Positions 42,734 through 50,841 are shown, numbered from the stretch's first letter. The stretch is DNA of 61,572 nt from JAFGIG01 sp964397545 (GCA_964397545.1 CAYNIW010000011.1:1-61572), one strand, 5' to 3'. Made by a program: numbers and translations. Notes: generated by a model from the sequence alone, not told the origin.

Positions 42734-43342
42734 TCAGGAAGCAAGTCTGAATATCTCGAAGATTTCCTTTATCTCAGCCATGTAGTTTTTAACTACGTCA
42801 TCTTTGTTTTTTTCAAATCTCTTTTCTGAATATCCCGTAAAATAACTGTGAAAAATCGAACGGACAATTGTGTGCAGAAGTTGAGACCTCTGTTTTGAAA
42901 TACCCAAAAATTCAGAACTCTTGTCAAAAAGTGTATTTTCTAAAACAGCCGATTTAGTTTCTATCAGTTTGGATATGACATTTTTTGTGTTTTCTCCGAA
43001 ATAAGTGAAGTTAATCAGCCTGTATGCGTCCTGATGTTCGAAGGCAAAATAAGCTATTGCCTTTCTAGCCCATAGATAATGTTCTACAGGGGATGAAAAT
43101 TCTACATCTTTTGTAAAATTGAGCATATATTCGTATATATCGTCCATAAACTTTAACGCCGCTAAAAATTTCAATTCATATACATCTTTGAAATAAGAGT
43201 ATAGTGTCGCATAATGATAGCCGGCGATGTCAGCGACCTTTCTTACGCTCAATGCGTTTAAGCCGTCTTTTTCAATTATTTGACACGCCGCTAAAACAAA
43301 ATAATCTTTAGTTCTTATTTTTCTTATTTCTCTTTTATTCAT
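42734..43342 (-). CDS. TetR-family regulator
   Basis: The 202-residue regulator has an N-terminal helix-turn-helix (LSVRKVADIAGYHYATLYSY, then FKDVYELKFLAAL) and a helical C-terminal domain rich in Phe and Lys. It is divergent from the two-peptide operon, and a palindrome lies in the shared 151-bp promoter region, so it probably controls those peptides and itself. AAAAGAGG directly precedes the ATG, an unusually tight spacing. The ligand is unknown. Confidence 0.88.
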   Translation of the reverse strand: MNKREIRKIRTKDYFVLAACQIIEKDGLNALSVRKVADIAGYHYATLYSYFKDVYELKFLAALKFMDDIYEYMLNFTKDVEFSSPVEHYLWARKAIAYFAFEHQDAYRLINFTYFGENTKNVISKLIETKSAVLENTLFDKSSEFLGISKQRSQLLHTIVRSIFHSYFTGYSEKRFEKNKDDVVKNYMAEIKEIFEIFRLAS

Positions 43343-43415
43343 CCTCTTTTCCGAGAAAAAAACTCATTACATAAAAGATACAAAAAAAAGAAATATAAGT
43401 AAAGAAAAAAAATAC

Positions 43416-43444
43416 TTGACAAAATATCAAACACTGTTTAATAT
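43416..43444 (+). promoter_or_regulatory. Promoter of the two-peptide operon
   Basis: A perfect TTGACA (43416-43421), a 17-nt spacer and TAATAT (43439-43444) predict a start near 43451. On the other strand TTGTCA (43418-43423) overlaps the same bases and may be the -35 for the divergent tetR, with TTATAT at 43393-43398 as its -10 (19-nt spacing). Confidence 0.7.
43429..43439. promoter_or_regulatory. Palindromic operator candidate in peptide promoter
   Basis: AAACACTGTTT is an inverted repeat (AAACA/TGTTT arms) lying between the -35 and -10 boxes. The half-site AAACAGTG recurs at 43477-43484 just before the ribosome binding site. TTGACAAA (43416-43423) and TTTGTCAA (43455-43462) form a wider 8-bp inverted repeat around it. 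Confidence 0.55.
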
Positions 43445-43493
43445 ATAAAATATGTTTGTCAATCAAATGTCGCTTAAAACAGTGAGGTGAAAA

Positions 43494-43613
43494 ATGAAAA
43501 GAAAATCGACAGTAAAGGGGATGCAAAAAAAGGTGCTGAGAAAAAAGCTGACGCATCGTCTGCTTAAAAAAGGAGTCCCGTCTTTTTCCTGGAACCCTCT
43601 TTTTATATGGTGA
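43494..43613 (+). CDS. Small basic peptide, 39 aa, unknown
   Basis: I do not recognise this peptide. It has 9 Lys, 3 Arg and 1 His and no acidic residue. The basic helical-looking N-terminal two thirds (MKRKSTVKGMQKKVLRKKLT) is followed by Gly-Val-Pro and an aromatic tail (PSFSWNPLFIW). GTGAGGTG lies 5-10 nt before the ATG. The promoter, the ribosome binding site, the second coupled ORF and the terminator all support real expression. It could be a regulatory or antimicrobial-like peptide, a toxin-antitoxin component or a peptide precursor, and nothing seen here distinguishes these. Confidence 0.6.
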   Translation: MKRKSTVKGMQKKVLRKKLTHRLLKKGVPSFSWNPLFIW

Positions 43614-43621
43614 GGAAAAAA

Positions 43622-43735
43622 ATGAAAAAGAATAATCTGTTTCGTGAGGATATCGAGAATAAATCGGTTCTCTTTTTCGATGAATCGAAGATATCCGTTT
43701 TTGAAGAAGCGCTTCCTTATTTGAAAACCTTCTGA
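43622..43735 (+). CDS. Small peptide, 37 aa, second gene of two-peptide operon
   Basis: I do not recognise this peptide. It starts MKKNNLFREDIENKSVLFFD and ends in EEALPYLKTF, with 7 acidic and 6 basic residues and a central hydrophobic patch. GGTGAGG, which includes the stop codon of the first peptide, is the ribosome binding site, so the two are translationally coupled (8-nt gap). Like its partner it ends in an aromatic residue after a proline-containing segment. It is followed 17 nt later by a strong terminator. No membrane helix or signal peptide is seen. Confidence 0.6.
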   Translation: MKKNNLFREDIENKSVLFFDESKISVFEEALPYLKTF

Positions 43736-43752
43736 TATCATTTTCCTGACCC

Positions 43753-43785
43753 AAACGGCGCCAAAACAAAAAGGCGCCGTTTTTT
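43753..43785 (+). terminator. Rho-independent terminator of two-peptide operon
   Basis: A 10-bp stem (AAACGGCGCC 43753-43762, GGCGCCGTTT 43773-43782) with an A-rich 10-nt loop is followed by further T residues. This is a strong intrinsic terminator that isolates the peptides from the deaminase gene at 43815. Confidence 0.9.
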
Positions 43786-43814
43786 ATTAAAAGGGAAGTA
43801 ATCAGGGGGAATAT

Positions 43815-45182
43815 ATGCTTTTGCTCAAAAACTGCCGTGTTATAGCGACCTTTGACGAAAATAAAAGAGAACTGCAGGGATACGACATACTAATAAAGAA
43901 AAACAAAATTTTTAAAATCTCAAGGTCAATCGAAATCGGCACGGATTTTTCGGGGGAGACAATAGATTGCGCCAGCCACGTCGTAGTCCCGGGTTTTGTG
44001 AACACCCATCATCACATGTTTCAGTCCCTCACAAGAAATGTCCCCCATGTCCAGAACGCAAAGCTTTTCGACTGGCTGACATTTCTATACAATGTATGGT
44101 CCGAAATAGACGAAGAATGCGTCTTTTATTCCACTCTCCTTTCATGCGGAGAACTCTTAAAAACCGGATGCGCGATTTCAACCGACCACATGTATCTTTA
44201 TCCGCCAGAAATTTCAAAAAGCATCCTCGAAATTCAATTCGAAGCGGCCATGAAAACAGGAATAAGGTTCGCGCCTTCCAGGGGGACAATGACAAGAGGA
44301 AAAAGCGACGGCGGCTTGCCGCCTGACAAAATAGTTCAAGCCCCCGAAACCGTTCTTAAAGACATGGAAACGTCTATAGACAGATTTCACAACCCGTCTC
44401 CTTATTCAATGTCTAAAGTCATTCTCGCGCCATGTAGTCCATTTACTGTTGAAAAGAAAGTGATGAAAGAATCCGCTCTCCTCGCCCGTGATAAAAATGT
44501 CATTCTTCACACCCATCTCGCCGAAACTCGCGATGAAGACGACTACTGCATGGAAATCTATGGAAAAAGACCTCTCGATTTAATGCTGGAATTGAGATGG
44601 ACAGGAAGAGACGTTTTTTACGCTCACGGTATTTGGTTTGACGACCGCGAACTTCAAATTCTCGCAGAGACAGACACGGGCATTTCTCACTGCCCGACAT
44701 CCAACATGCGCCTGGGCTCGGGAATAGCGAGAATTAAAGAGATGAAAAAGCTCGGGATAAGGATTTCACTCGGCGTTGACGGGTCTGCTTCAAATGACAG
44801 TTCGGACATGCTGGGAGAGGCGAGGAATGCCATGCTGCTCGCGAGGGTCGCCGGCGGACCAGATGCTCTGACTGCGAGAGATGTCCTCTGTTTTGCCTGC
44901 AGAAACGGAGCGCGAATGCTCGGTTTTGAAAATTCCGGAACCTTAGAAGAGGGCAAAGCCGCAGACCTTGCGGTTTTCAGCCTCGGCGGTTTAGATAGAG
45001 CGGGATCCCTTTCAGATCCTGTCGCCTCTCTCGTCTTTACGGGGATATCCCATGCAGCTGAATATGTCATAGTAAATGGTGAAGTTGTCGTAAGAAAAGG
45101 TAAACTTACCGGTATTGACGAGGAATTTGTGGCTGAAAAAGCCTCCTTTCTCTCTCAAAAACTTTTGAAAAAAAAGATATGA
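43815..45182 (+). CDS. Amidohydrolase, 8-oxoguanine deaminase/TrzN-SsnA family
   Basis: The 455-residue metal-dependent hydrolase has the HxH metal motif within PGFVNTHHHMFQSLTRNV, further metal ligands in LHTHLAET and YAHGIWFD, and the catalytic Asp in SLGVDGSASND. The NTHHHMFQSLTR segment is characteristic of 8-oxoguanine deaminases, which convert 8-oxoguanine to urate. Related chlorohydrolase-type enzymes cannot be excluded. CAGGGGGAATAT precedes the ATG. No purine genes flank it. Confidence 0.85.
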   Translation: MLLLKNCRVIATFDENKRELQGYDILIKKNKIFKISRSIEIGTDFSGETIDCASHVVVPGFVNTHHHMFQSLTRNVPHVQNAKLFDWLTFLYNVWSEIDEECVFYSTLLSCGELLKTGCAISTDHMYLYPPEISKSILEIQFEAAMKTGIRFAPSRGTMTRGKSDGGLPPDKIVQAPETVLKDMETSIDRFHNPSPYSMSKVILAPCSPFTVEKKVMKESALLARDKNVILHTHLAETRDEDDYCMEIYGKRPLDLMLELRWTGRDVFYAHGIWFDDRELQILAETDTGISHCPTSNMRLGSGIARIKEMKKLGIRISLGVDGSASNDSSDMLGEARNAMLLARVAGGPDALTARDVLCFACRNGARMLGFENSGTLEEGKAADLAVFSLGGLDRAGSLSDPVASLVFTGISHAAEYVIVNGEVVVRKGKLTGIDEEFVAEKASFLSQKLLKKKI

Positions 45183-45214
45183 CCTTATCTTGGGCTTAAA
45201 CGCGCGAATGCTTT

Positions 45215-46495
45215 TCAGTCACAGTAGACAACAGGAAGCTCATTCCAATCAGTTGTAAATTTCTTTGAAAGAAAATTTCTTCTCATTTTCCATTTCCCTT
45301 CTCTTTCAAATGATCCGAAACTTACAGTATTTCTTCCCATCTTTTTGTTTATCATATCAACTGTATTTATTATTTTTTCTCTTTTATCGTCTTCCCCGTT
45401 TTTCGTAAAAAAAGAAGGGGAAACATCGTCTTCTCCTGTCAACCCGCTGAATACGACACCCGCTTTTTTATATTTGTATCCTTCCCTGTAAATTTTCTCC
45501 AGCCCCGCGTGAGCTTGCTTTATAAGAGCCGGAGTGTATGCCGTAGGTTCAGAGATTTTCATTTCAGCCCAATTCGCGTATTGACGGGAGTCTTCACTGA
45601 ATCTGTCTGTAGTTATGAAAACAGTCAGAGATAAAGGAACAGCTTTTTGACGTCTCATTTTTTCAGCGGCTGTTGTGACGTATTCCGAAAGAGCTCTTTT
45701 AATTTCCTCGACGCTCGTGACCGGTTTTCCGAAAGACCTTGAACACGCTATGCCTTTTTTGTCCGGGATGACTGCTTCGAGATCTATGCATGGAATGCCG
45801 TTGAGCTCCAGAACCGTTTTGGCTCCGGTGACAGTCAGGTTTTTTTGGATCCACTTCCTGTCGGCGTTTTTTAGATCCAATGCCGTGAAAATTCCTTTTG
45901 CAGCAAGTTTGGCCGCCTGCCTGCCGCCAATTCCCCATATTTCATCTGCTTGTGTTTTGGAAAGAACTTCATTTGTCTGGGTTGAGCCGAAAACAGAAAA
46001 TACGCCGTTGTCTTTTTTTTTTGCGAGATCACCCGCGACTTTAGATAATGTCTTTGTGGGAGAAATACCCACGGAAACGGGAATTCCCGTCCATTTGTAA
46101 ACAGTTTTTTTTATTTTTTCTCCGATGGATATTAAATCTTCTTTTCTAAAACCCCGCAGTGACAGGAAAGCCTCGTCAATCGAATAAACTTCCATTTCCT
46201 GAGAGAATCCCTTCAATGTCTGCATGACTCTTGAGGACATGTCCTGATATAGAGCGTAATTAGAAGAAAAGACCTGGACTTTATTTTTTTTTATGATGTC
46301 CGGTATCTTAAAAACCGGCGTTCCCATGGAAATCCCGAGAGCTTTTGCTTCGTTGGATCTCGAAACCACACATCCGTCGTTATTTGACAAAATAATCACA
46401 GGGACATTCATTAGAGACGGGTCAAAAACTCTCTCGCAGGAGACGTAAAAATTATTACAGTCCACAAGAGCTATCGCGGGGGATTCTTTTTTCAT
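45215..46495 (-). CDS. umuC: Y-family DNA polymerase V catalytic subunit
   Basis: The 426-residue polymerase shows ALVDCNNFYVSCERVFDPSL, NNDGCVVSRSNEAKALGI and the catalytic YSIDEAFLSL motif, all UmuC hallmarks. The thumb region IWGIGGRQAAKLAAKG and a C-terminal DUF4113-like tail are present. It performs error-prone lesion bypass with UmuD'. It lies 10 nt downstream of umuD. Confidence 0.96.
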   Translation of the reverse strand: MKKESPAIALVDCNNFYVSCERVFDPSLMNVPVIILSNNDGCVVSRSNEAKALGISMGTPVFKIPDIIKKNKVQVFSSNYALYQDMSSRVMQTLKGFSQEMEVYSIDEAFLSLRGFRKEDLISIGEKIKKTVYKWTGIPVSVGISPTKTLSKVAGDLAKKKDNGVFSVFGSTQTNEVLSKTQADEIWGIGGRQAAKLAAKGIFTALDLKNADRKWIQKNLTVTGAKTVLELNGIPCIDLEAVIPDKKGIACSRSFGKPVTSVEEIKRALSEYVTTAAEKMRRQKAVPLSLTVFITTDRFSEDSRQYANWAEMKISEPTAYTPALIKQAHAGLEKIYREGYKYKKAGVVFSGLTGEDDVSPSFFTKNGEDDKREKIINTVDMINKKMGRNTVSFGSFEREGKWKMRRNFLSKKFTTDWNELPVVYCD

Positions 46496-46505
46496 ACGCT
46501 TGAGA

Positions 46506-46946
46506 TCAGAGCTGATGAATTACAAAGGTCACGATTCCCCATATCTCGCAGTTCATCTCAGGCGTTACCTCGATAGGTCTGAATTCCGGGTTTTCAGGAA
46601 GAAGAAAAAGCTTGTCTTTTTTTTTCAAAATCCGTTTGACAGTGAACTCTCCGTGCAGAACAGCTATTGCGATTTTATTGTTGGACGGCTCGAGCGATCT
46701 GTCCACAATGAGCAGGTCCCCGGAGTGAATCCCGGCTCCTATCATTGAGTCTCCCGAGACTTTGATGAAAAAAGTTGCAGAGGGGTGTTTAACTAAAAAT
46801 TCGTTTAAGTCGAGATGCCTCTCTTCATAATCTCCGGCGGGAGAAGGAAAGCCTGCAGAAATTTTAGTTCTAAAATAGGGCAGTTTGAGAGTTTTCCTCT
46901 TTTCGAAAGAATAAATGCCTGTTATTTTAACTTCCTTGTCTTCCAT
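46506..46946 (-). CDS. umuD: UmuD-type S24 peptidase, polymerase V accessory subunit
   Basis: The 146-residue protein contains a self-cleavage site in KISAGFPSPAGDYEE (Ala-Gly bond, corresponding to Cys-Gly in E. coli UmuD), the catalytic Ser in KVSGDSMIGAGI and the general-base Lys in GEFTVKRIL. RecA-stimulated cleavage would activate it for UmuC. The start codon lies 5 nt after a -10 box with no ribosome binding site. I see no E. coli-type or Bacillus-type LexA box upstream. Confidence 0.95.
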   Translation of the reverse strand: MEDKEVKITGIYSFEKRKTLKLPYFRTKISAGFPSPAGDYEERHLDLNEFLVKHPSATFFIKVSGDSMIGAGIHSGDLLIVDRSLEPSNNKIAIAVLHGEFTVKRILKKKDKLFLLPENPEFRPIEVTPEMNCEIWGIVTFVIHQL

Positions 46947-46951
46947 GGTTG

Positions 46952-46980
46952 ATTTTAATCTTTCTGTTCCTTCAGGTCAA
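46952..46980 (-). promoter_or_regulatory. Promoter of umuDC, predicted leaderless
   Basis: On the minus strand TTGACC (46975-46980), a 17-nt spacer and TAAAAT (46952-46957) are followed by five bases and the ATG at 46946. No SOS box is visible over or next to it. Confidence 0.65.
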
Positions 46981-47004
46981 TTAACCGCCGAGTGAAGTCC
47001 ATTT

Positions 47005-48279
47005 TCAATTTTCCCCCGAAATCCAACTCAATATCCTCTTTCTCTTTTTAGAATGCCGTATGTATTTTCTGAATTTTTTCTCGTCAGACACAAGTTCAAA
47101 GACAACAGCTCCGTATTTTATGAATAGTTCTTTCATCCTGTATATATACGCCAGTATGACATCGGGGAAAAAAGACTCCGCCCCGTGAAGAGTTTTCAAG
47201 TCCGACGGTTTCGGAAAAAATCCGAAAAATAAACTGCTGGTTTTTTTTGCCGCTCCTCTTTGTTTTCCCATCCGGCTGAAAGCGCTGTGGAGAATAATCG
47301 GATCATCTCCGATAAGAACAAGAGCGTCTTCTACAATTTTTCCGTAAAGATCTTTTTCAGTTATCCCGGCGCTGACGAAAGATTTGAGTTCTAACCCGAA
47401 AACTCTTTCCACCGCGCCGAAAACAGAGCACACAGCCCTTGCTGAAGCTGTTTTATCCATTAACTCGATGAATTTGTCCCAAGAAACATCATGGGATGAT
47501 ACTATTAGGGCGATATCAAGCAGGTGTATCAGTTTAAGGCAGAATACGTGTTGAAATGAAAGGTGAATGCAGAGATATAAAAGCAAATATTCCAGGGACA
47601 TGACTTTAATATCTTTTTTTGAAATTCGGAGGGTTTGAGAGTTTTTCCAGACATCTTCCGCCGGGAAATTGAAAGGATTTTCAGGAGGTAAAATATTCCA
47701 GTGAAGTTCTATTTTGACTGACTTTTCATTTCCTCCAGCACATACAGCCTTCAGGTATCCCATGTGATAACCGTATTTTTCAATCCAAGTCCTGTTCCAC
47801 TTTTCCGGTTGGGCGAATTCACTCAAAATTTTGTCTGCTCTTTTTGCGTCTTTGTTTCTGATGAGAATGTCTATGTCCTGCATCGGCCTTTTTTTCAATC
47901 CCCCGTAAACCATCTCGGCTACGTGGAAGCCTTTCAAAAGCATAAACTCGAGATTTTCATCTCCAAGTAATTCTGCCGCAGATGAAAAAACTCCTTGCAT
48001 CAAAATTGAATCTCTCCAAAGAGGCGCGTAGAGAGAGCGCAAATCTTTTAAAACGAAAGGCGGTGTTTCATTTTTATCTTTCAAAACGCCATGAAGATAA
48101 CCCGCGACTCCGTGCTTTGAGGCAAGTGAGACGATTTTTTGCCAGTCATGGTCAGAGATGCCCTGCAGAGATGAATGCCTTTGACCCGGAGATAAGATTT
48201 TTGCAAGCCTTGAAAAAATCTCCGGCTTATCTCTTTCTTCTTCAGTTGTTTTTGAGCGAACCCAAAAATGATTCGGCAT
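47005..48279 (-). CDS. Nucleotidyltransferase-fold protein (PF14907-like)
   Basis: The protein of about 424 residues has LLKGFHVAEMVYGG and RPMQDIDILIRNKDA, the nucleotidyltransferase-like core of the uncharacterised NTP_transf_5 group. A helical remainder includes EYLLLYLCIHLSFQHVF. Members often sit in peptide natural-product loci with an ABC exporter, as here, but their reaction is unknown. The start is uncertain: the ATG at 48279 and a TTG at 48297 are both possible and neither has a clear ribosome binding site. It overlaps the ABC transporter gene by 38 bp or more. Confidence 0.75.
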   Translation of the reverse strand: MPNHFWVRSKTTEEERDKPEIFSRLAKILSPGQRHSSLQGISDHDWQKIVSLASKHGVAGYLHGVLKDKNETPPFVLKDLRSLYAPLWRDSILMQGVFSSAAELLGDENLEFMLLKGFHVAEMVYGGLKKRPMQDIDILIRNKDAKRADKILSEFAQPEKWNRTWIEKYGYHMGYLKAVCAGGNEKSVKIELHWNILPPENPFNFPAEDVWKNSQTLRISKKDIKVMSLEYLLLYLCIHLSFQHVFCLKLIHLLDIALIVSSHDVSWDKFIELMDKTASARAVCSVFGAVERVFGLELKSFVSAGITEKDLYGKIVEDALVLIGDDPIILHSAFSRMGKQRGAAKKTSSLFFGFFPKPSDLKTLHGAESFFPDVILAYIYRMKELFIKYGAVVFELVSDEKKFRKYIRHSKKRKRILSWISGEN

Positions 48280-50023
48280 ACAATCCGTTCTTTTCAACCA
48301 GTTCTTTGTGAGACCCTTGTTCGGCTATCCTTCCTCTGTCTAAAACATAGATGTAATCAGCTTTAGCGACATCGGAAAACCTGTGGCTGATAAGGACTAT
48401 CGCCGAGTCTTTAGCCTTTTCTTTCAGCGCTCTTATTAATGTTTCTTCAGAGATATAGTCAAGAAAAGCCGCCGGTTCATCGAGGATAAAAAGCCCCGCT
48501 TTTTTATACAAACATCTTGCGAGAGCCATCTTCTGCCACTCGCCGGCGCTTAGTTCCCTTCCGTTTTCGAACCATCTTCCGAGCCGCGTTGAAAATCCGT
48601 TTTCAAGTTTTTGGATTACTTCTTTTGCTCCTGTTTTTTCAGAAGCCGACAAAACTCTGTCCATGTCCTTTTCGCCTGAAATGTCTCCGAGCCAAATGTT
48701 TTCTTCTGCGGACAGCTGATATTTCTGGAAATCCTGGAAAGAGGCAGAAACCAATTTTCTCCACTCTTTGGGTTCGAACCTTCTTATGTCGTCGCCGTCA
48801 ACGAAAACGGCTCCTTCGTCCGGATCGTAAAACCGGCATAGAAGCTTCGCTACGGTCGTCTTGCCGGATCCGTTTGATCCGACTATCGCGGTTATTCCGC
48901 CCTTTCTGAAGGTCATGCTCACGTTTTTAATCGCGGTTATTTTCGAACCCGGATATTTGAAGGAGGCTTCTCTGATCGAGACTTCCGAAAAGCCGCTTAT
49001 TTCTGCCTTTGTCTTCTCCTCCGTTTTTTTAAGACCGCTCTTTAAGCAGAGAAAATCTGAAAAATAACTCATGAAAAGCCCGCTTTCATACAAACCGACA
49101 AAACCACCCAAAATTCCTCTCAAATTTCCCTGTCCACGCTGAAAAGCCTGAAAGAACATCACAAGGTTTCCAAGCGACATAACTCCGCTGTAAGCCAACG
49201 AAGTGAGATATACTAAAAGAGAGGCGAGAATCGCAGAAGAAAGAGTCTGAGCCGCGAGATCCGCTCCGGCTCTTTTTTTCTTTATCGAAAGCAATTGCCC
49301 CCTGAGCATTTTTCTGAATTGATTGAACCTTTCCTTGAAAAGACCCGCTGAACCGAAAAGTCTCAGTTCTTTGGCGTTTTGTTCCGATGAAAGCAAAAAA
49401 TTGTAATACCAGGTTTCCCTTTCATGTTTAGTGACTTTTTTCTGCCATTTATACACAATCCTCGCGAAAGCGAGCTGAACCAGCGTTCCCGGAACAACAG
49501 CCGCGAGAAGGACAAGTCCCGCGATTCGGCTGAAAGAAAGTATCAGCGCCGCAACGCCGATAAAAGTCAAAAAGTTTTGAAAAACAGAAAACATCTGATT
49601 TAATATAGCTGTAGGCCTATACGGCGCTTCCCTTTGAGCTCTGTGAAGAGTGTCGTAGTAATCAGGATTTTCGTAAAAAGCTATGTCTATCTCGGAAGAC
49701 TTATCATGCAGCATTTCGAAAACTTTATCTGTAATTCTTAACGAGTGGTATTCGGAAAGAATTTCGTTAAAAGAGTCGGCAATAAAACTCAACGCGTATG
49801 ACAGCCCGGCGGCAACAATAAGAACAATTGATTTTAAGAACGCCTTTTCCGCATCCGGAGAAGATATCCCCTCTGACACCGAATCGACAAACAGCTTTAC
49901 TATATAAAGCATAACGACTGGAAACACCGCTCTTACTGCCGTCAAGGCAATTCTCGCGGCGAGTATTTTTTTAGAAGCCCTTAATACAACCGAAAGAGCT
50001 GTTTTATAGCCGGCAAAAATCAT
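48242..50023 (-). CDS. ABC transporter, fused permease and ATPase
   Basis: The 593-residue half-transporter has six predicted membrane helices in the first 300 residues and a C-terminal ATPase with Walker A GSNGSGKTTVAK, Q loop SFQDFQKY, a variant signature LSAGEWQKMALAR, Walker B LFILDEPAAFLD and H loop ISHRFS. The GEWQK form of the signature is typical of a branch that includes peptide (RiPP) exporters. No peptidase domain is present at the N-terminus. It would dimerise and export an unknown substrate. It lies 30 nt after the lipoprotein gene in the same operon. Confidence 0.88.
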   Translation of the reverse strand: MIFAGYKTALSVVLRASKKILAARIALTAVRAVFPVVMLYIVKLFVDSVSEGISSPDAEKAFLKSIVLIVAAGLSYALSFIADSFNEILSEYHSLRITDKVFEMLHDKSSEIDIAFYENPDYYDTLHRAQREAPYRPTAILNQMFSVFQNFLTFIGVAALILSFSRIAGLVLLAAVVPGTLVQLAFARIVYKWQKKVTKHERETWYYNFLLSSEQNAKELRLFGSAGLFKERFNQFRKMLRGQLLSIKKKRAGADLAAQTLSSAILASLLVYLTSLAYSGVMSLGNLVMFFQAFQRGQGNLRGILGGFVGLYESGLFMSYFSDFLCLKSGLKKTEEKTKAEISGFSEVSIREASFKYPGSKITAIKNVSMTFRKGGITAIVGSNGSGKTTVAKLLCRFYDPDEGAVFVDGDDIRRFEPKEWRKLVSASFQDFQKYQLSAEENIWLGDISGEKDMDRVLSASEKTGAKEVIQKLENGFSTRLGRWFENGRELSAGEWQKMALARCLYKKAGLFILDEPAAFLDYISEETLIRALKEKAKDSAIVLISHRFSDVAKADYIYVLDRGRIAEQGSHKELVEKNGLYAESFLGSLKNN

Positions 50024-50053
50024 TTTTATGTGCTTTCAGAGTTTTCTTTCCCA

Positions 50054-50815
50054 TCAACCGGAAAGTTTGTCAAAAAACCATTTTTCATCGTATAAAAGCA
50101 TAAGTCTTTTCAATCCTTCCCATACATGAACATCCGTTCCGTCAATGTGCCTTCTAAGCCAAAAACCGAAAGACATGCCGATTGTCCAGTAAGAATAATC
50201 ATTTTCAACATCGTATTCTCTAAGCGTTTGTGCGTATTCGTTGTCGAGCCATTCCAGCGCGTCAGTTCTGCCGTTCACGACGAAAGTCATATAGTTTCTG
50301 GAATCCGTTTCAATATCCCTGTTTTGCTTAAGGTAAAGGTAGCTTTGAACCATCATTCTGAAAAAACGCCTGAAAACTCGCTGATAAACCTCTTTGTAGG
50401 TTGAGTTTCCTAAATTTCCTCCGGGAGGAGGCAGAAGGTTTTCATATCCCCATATTATAATTTCGGGGTTGTAATAACCGAATTCTTCATGTTTTATCAA
50501 AATAGGCATTCTTGCCGTTTTTTCTATCAAAGAAAGGTCAAAAAAACTCGACCTCGGCGGTTTTCCTTGAAGAAGCGCGAAGCCGTCGGTCAACCCCCCG
50601 TAGTATAGTATCCCGTTTATTCCGCCCAAGAGCATTTGATTTTTATCCTGGGCAAAAAACATGTATTCATAGGGTCTTTCGAACCAGGCCTCATAAATTA
50701 TTTTTAATTCTTCTTCCGACAAAGAACCTCCGTAAACGCCTCTCCTGTCGAAATCCTTCAAAGAAGAACAAGCCGTCAAAATAAAAGCCACTGTGATAAA
50801 AACAATTTTCCTCAT
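50054..50815 (-). CDS. Lipoprotein of unknown function upstream of ABC exporter
   Basis: I do not recognise this family. The 253-residue protein has a clear lipobox (AFILTACSSL). The body is rich in aromatic residues, with helical segments such as YKEVYQRVFRRFFRMMVQSY and a WTIGMSFGFWLRRH stretch. No catalytic motif is seen. AAAGGAGGCGAG precedes the ATG. As the first gene of an operon with the ABC transporter and the nucleotidyltransferase-like protein it may act with them at the envelope. Confidence 0.75.
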   Translation of the reverse strand: MRKIVFITVAFILTACSSLKDFDRRGVYGGSLSEEELKIIYEAWFERPYEYMFFAQDKNQMLLGGINGILYYGGLTDGFALLQGKPPRSSFFDLSLIEKTARMPILIKHEEFGYYNPEIIIWGYENLLPPPGGNLGNSTYKEVYQRVFRRFFRMMVQSYLYLKQNRDIETDSRNYMTFVVNGRTDALEWLDNEYAQTLREYDVENDYSYWTIGMSFGFWLRRHIDGTDVHVWEGLKRLMLLYDEKWFFDKLSG

Positions 50816-50841
50816 CTCGCCTCCTTTATATTCAACCCGGA

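Noticed and set aside
43335..43769. Open frames on the minus strand across the two-peptide operon
   Set aside because: They are rich in Phe, Cys and Arg, have no ribosome binding site, run through the terminator and promoter, and are the antisense of the better-supported plus-strand peptides.
43494..50815. A complete RiPP biosynthetic cluster
   Set aside because: No radical SAM enzyme, PqqD-like recognition domain, cyclase, lanthipeptide synthetase or leader peptidase is present, and umuDC and a deaminase interrupt the region.
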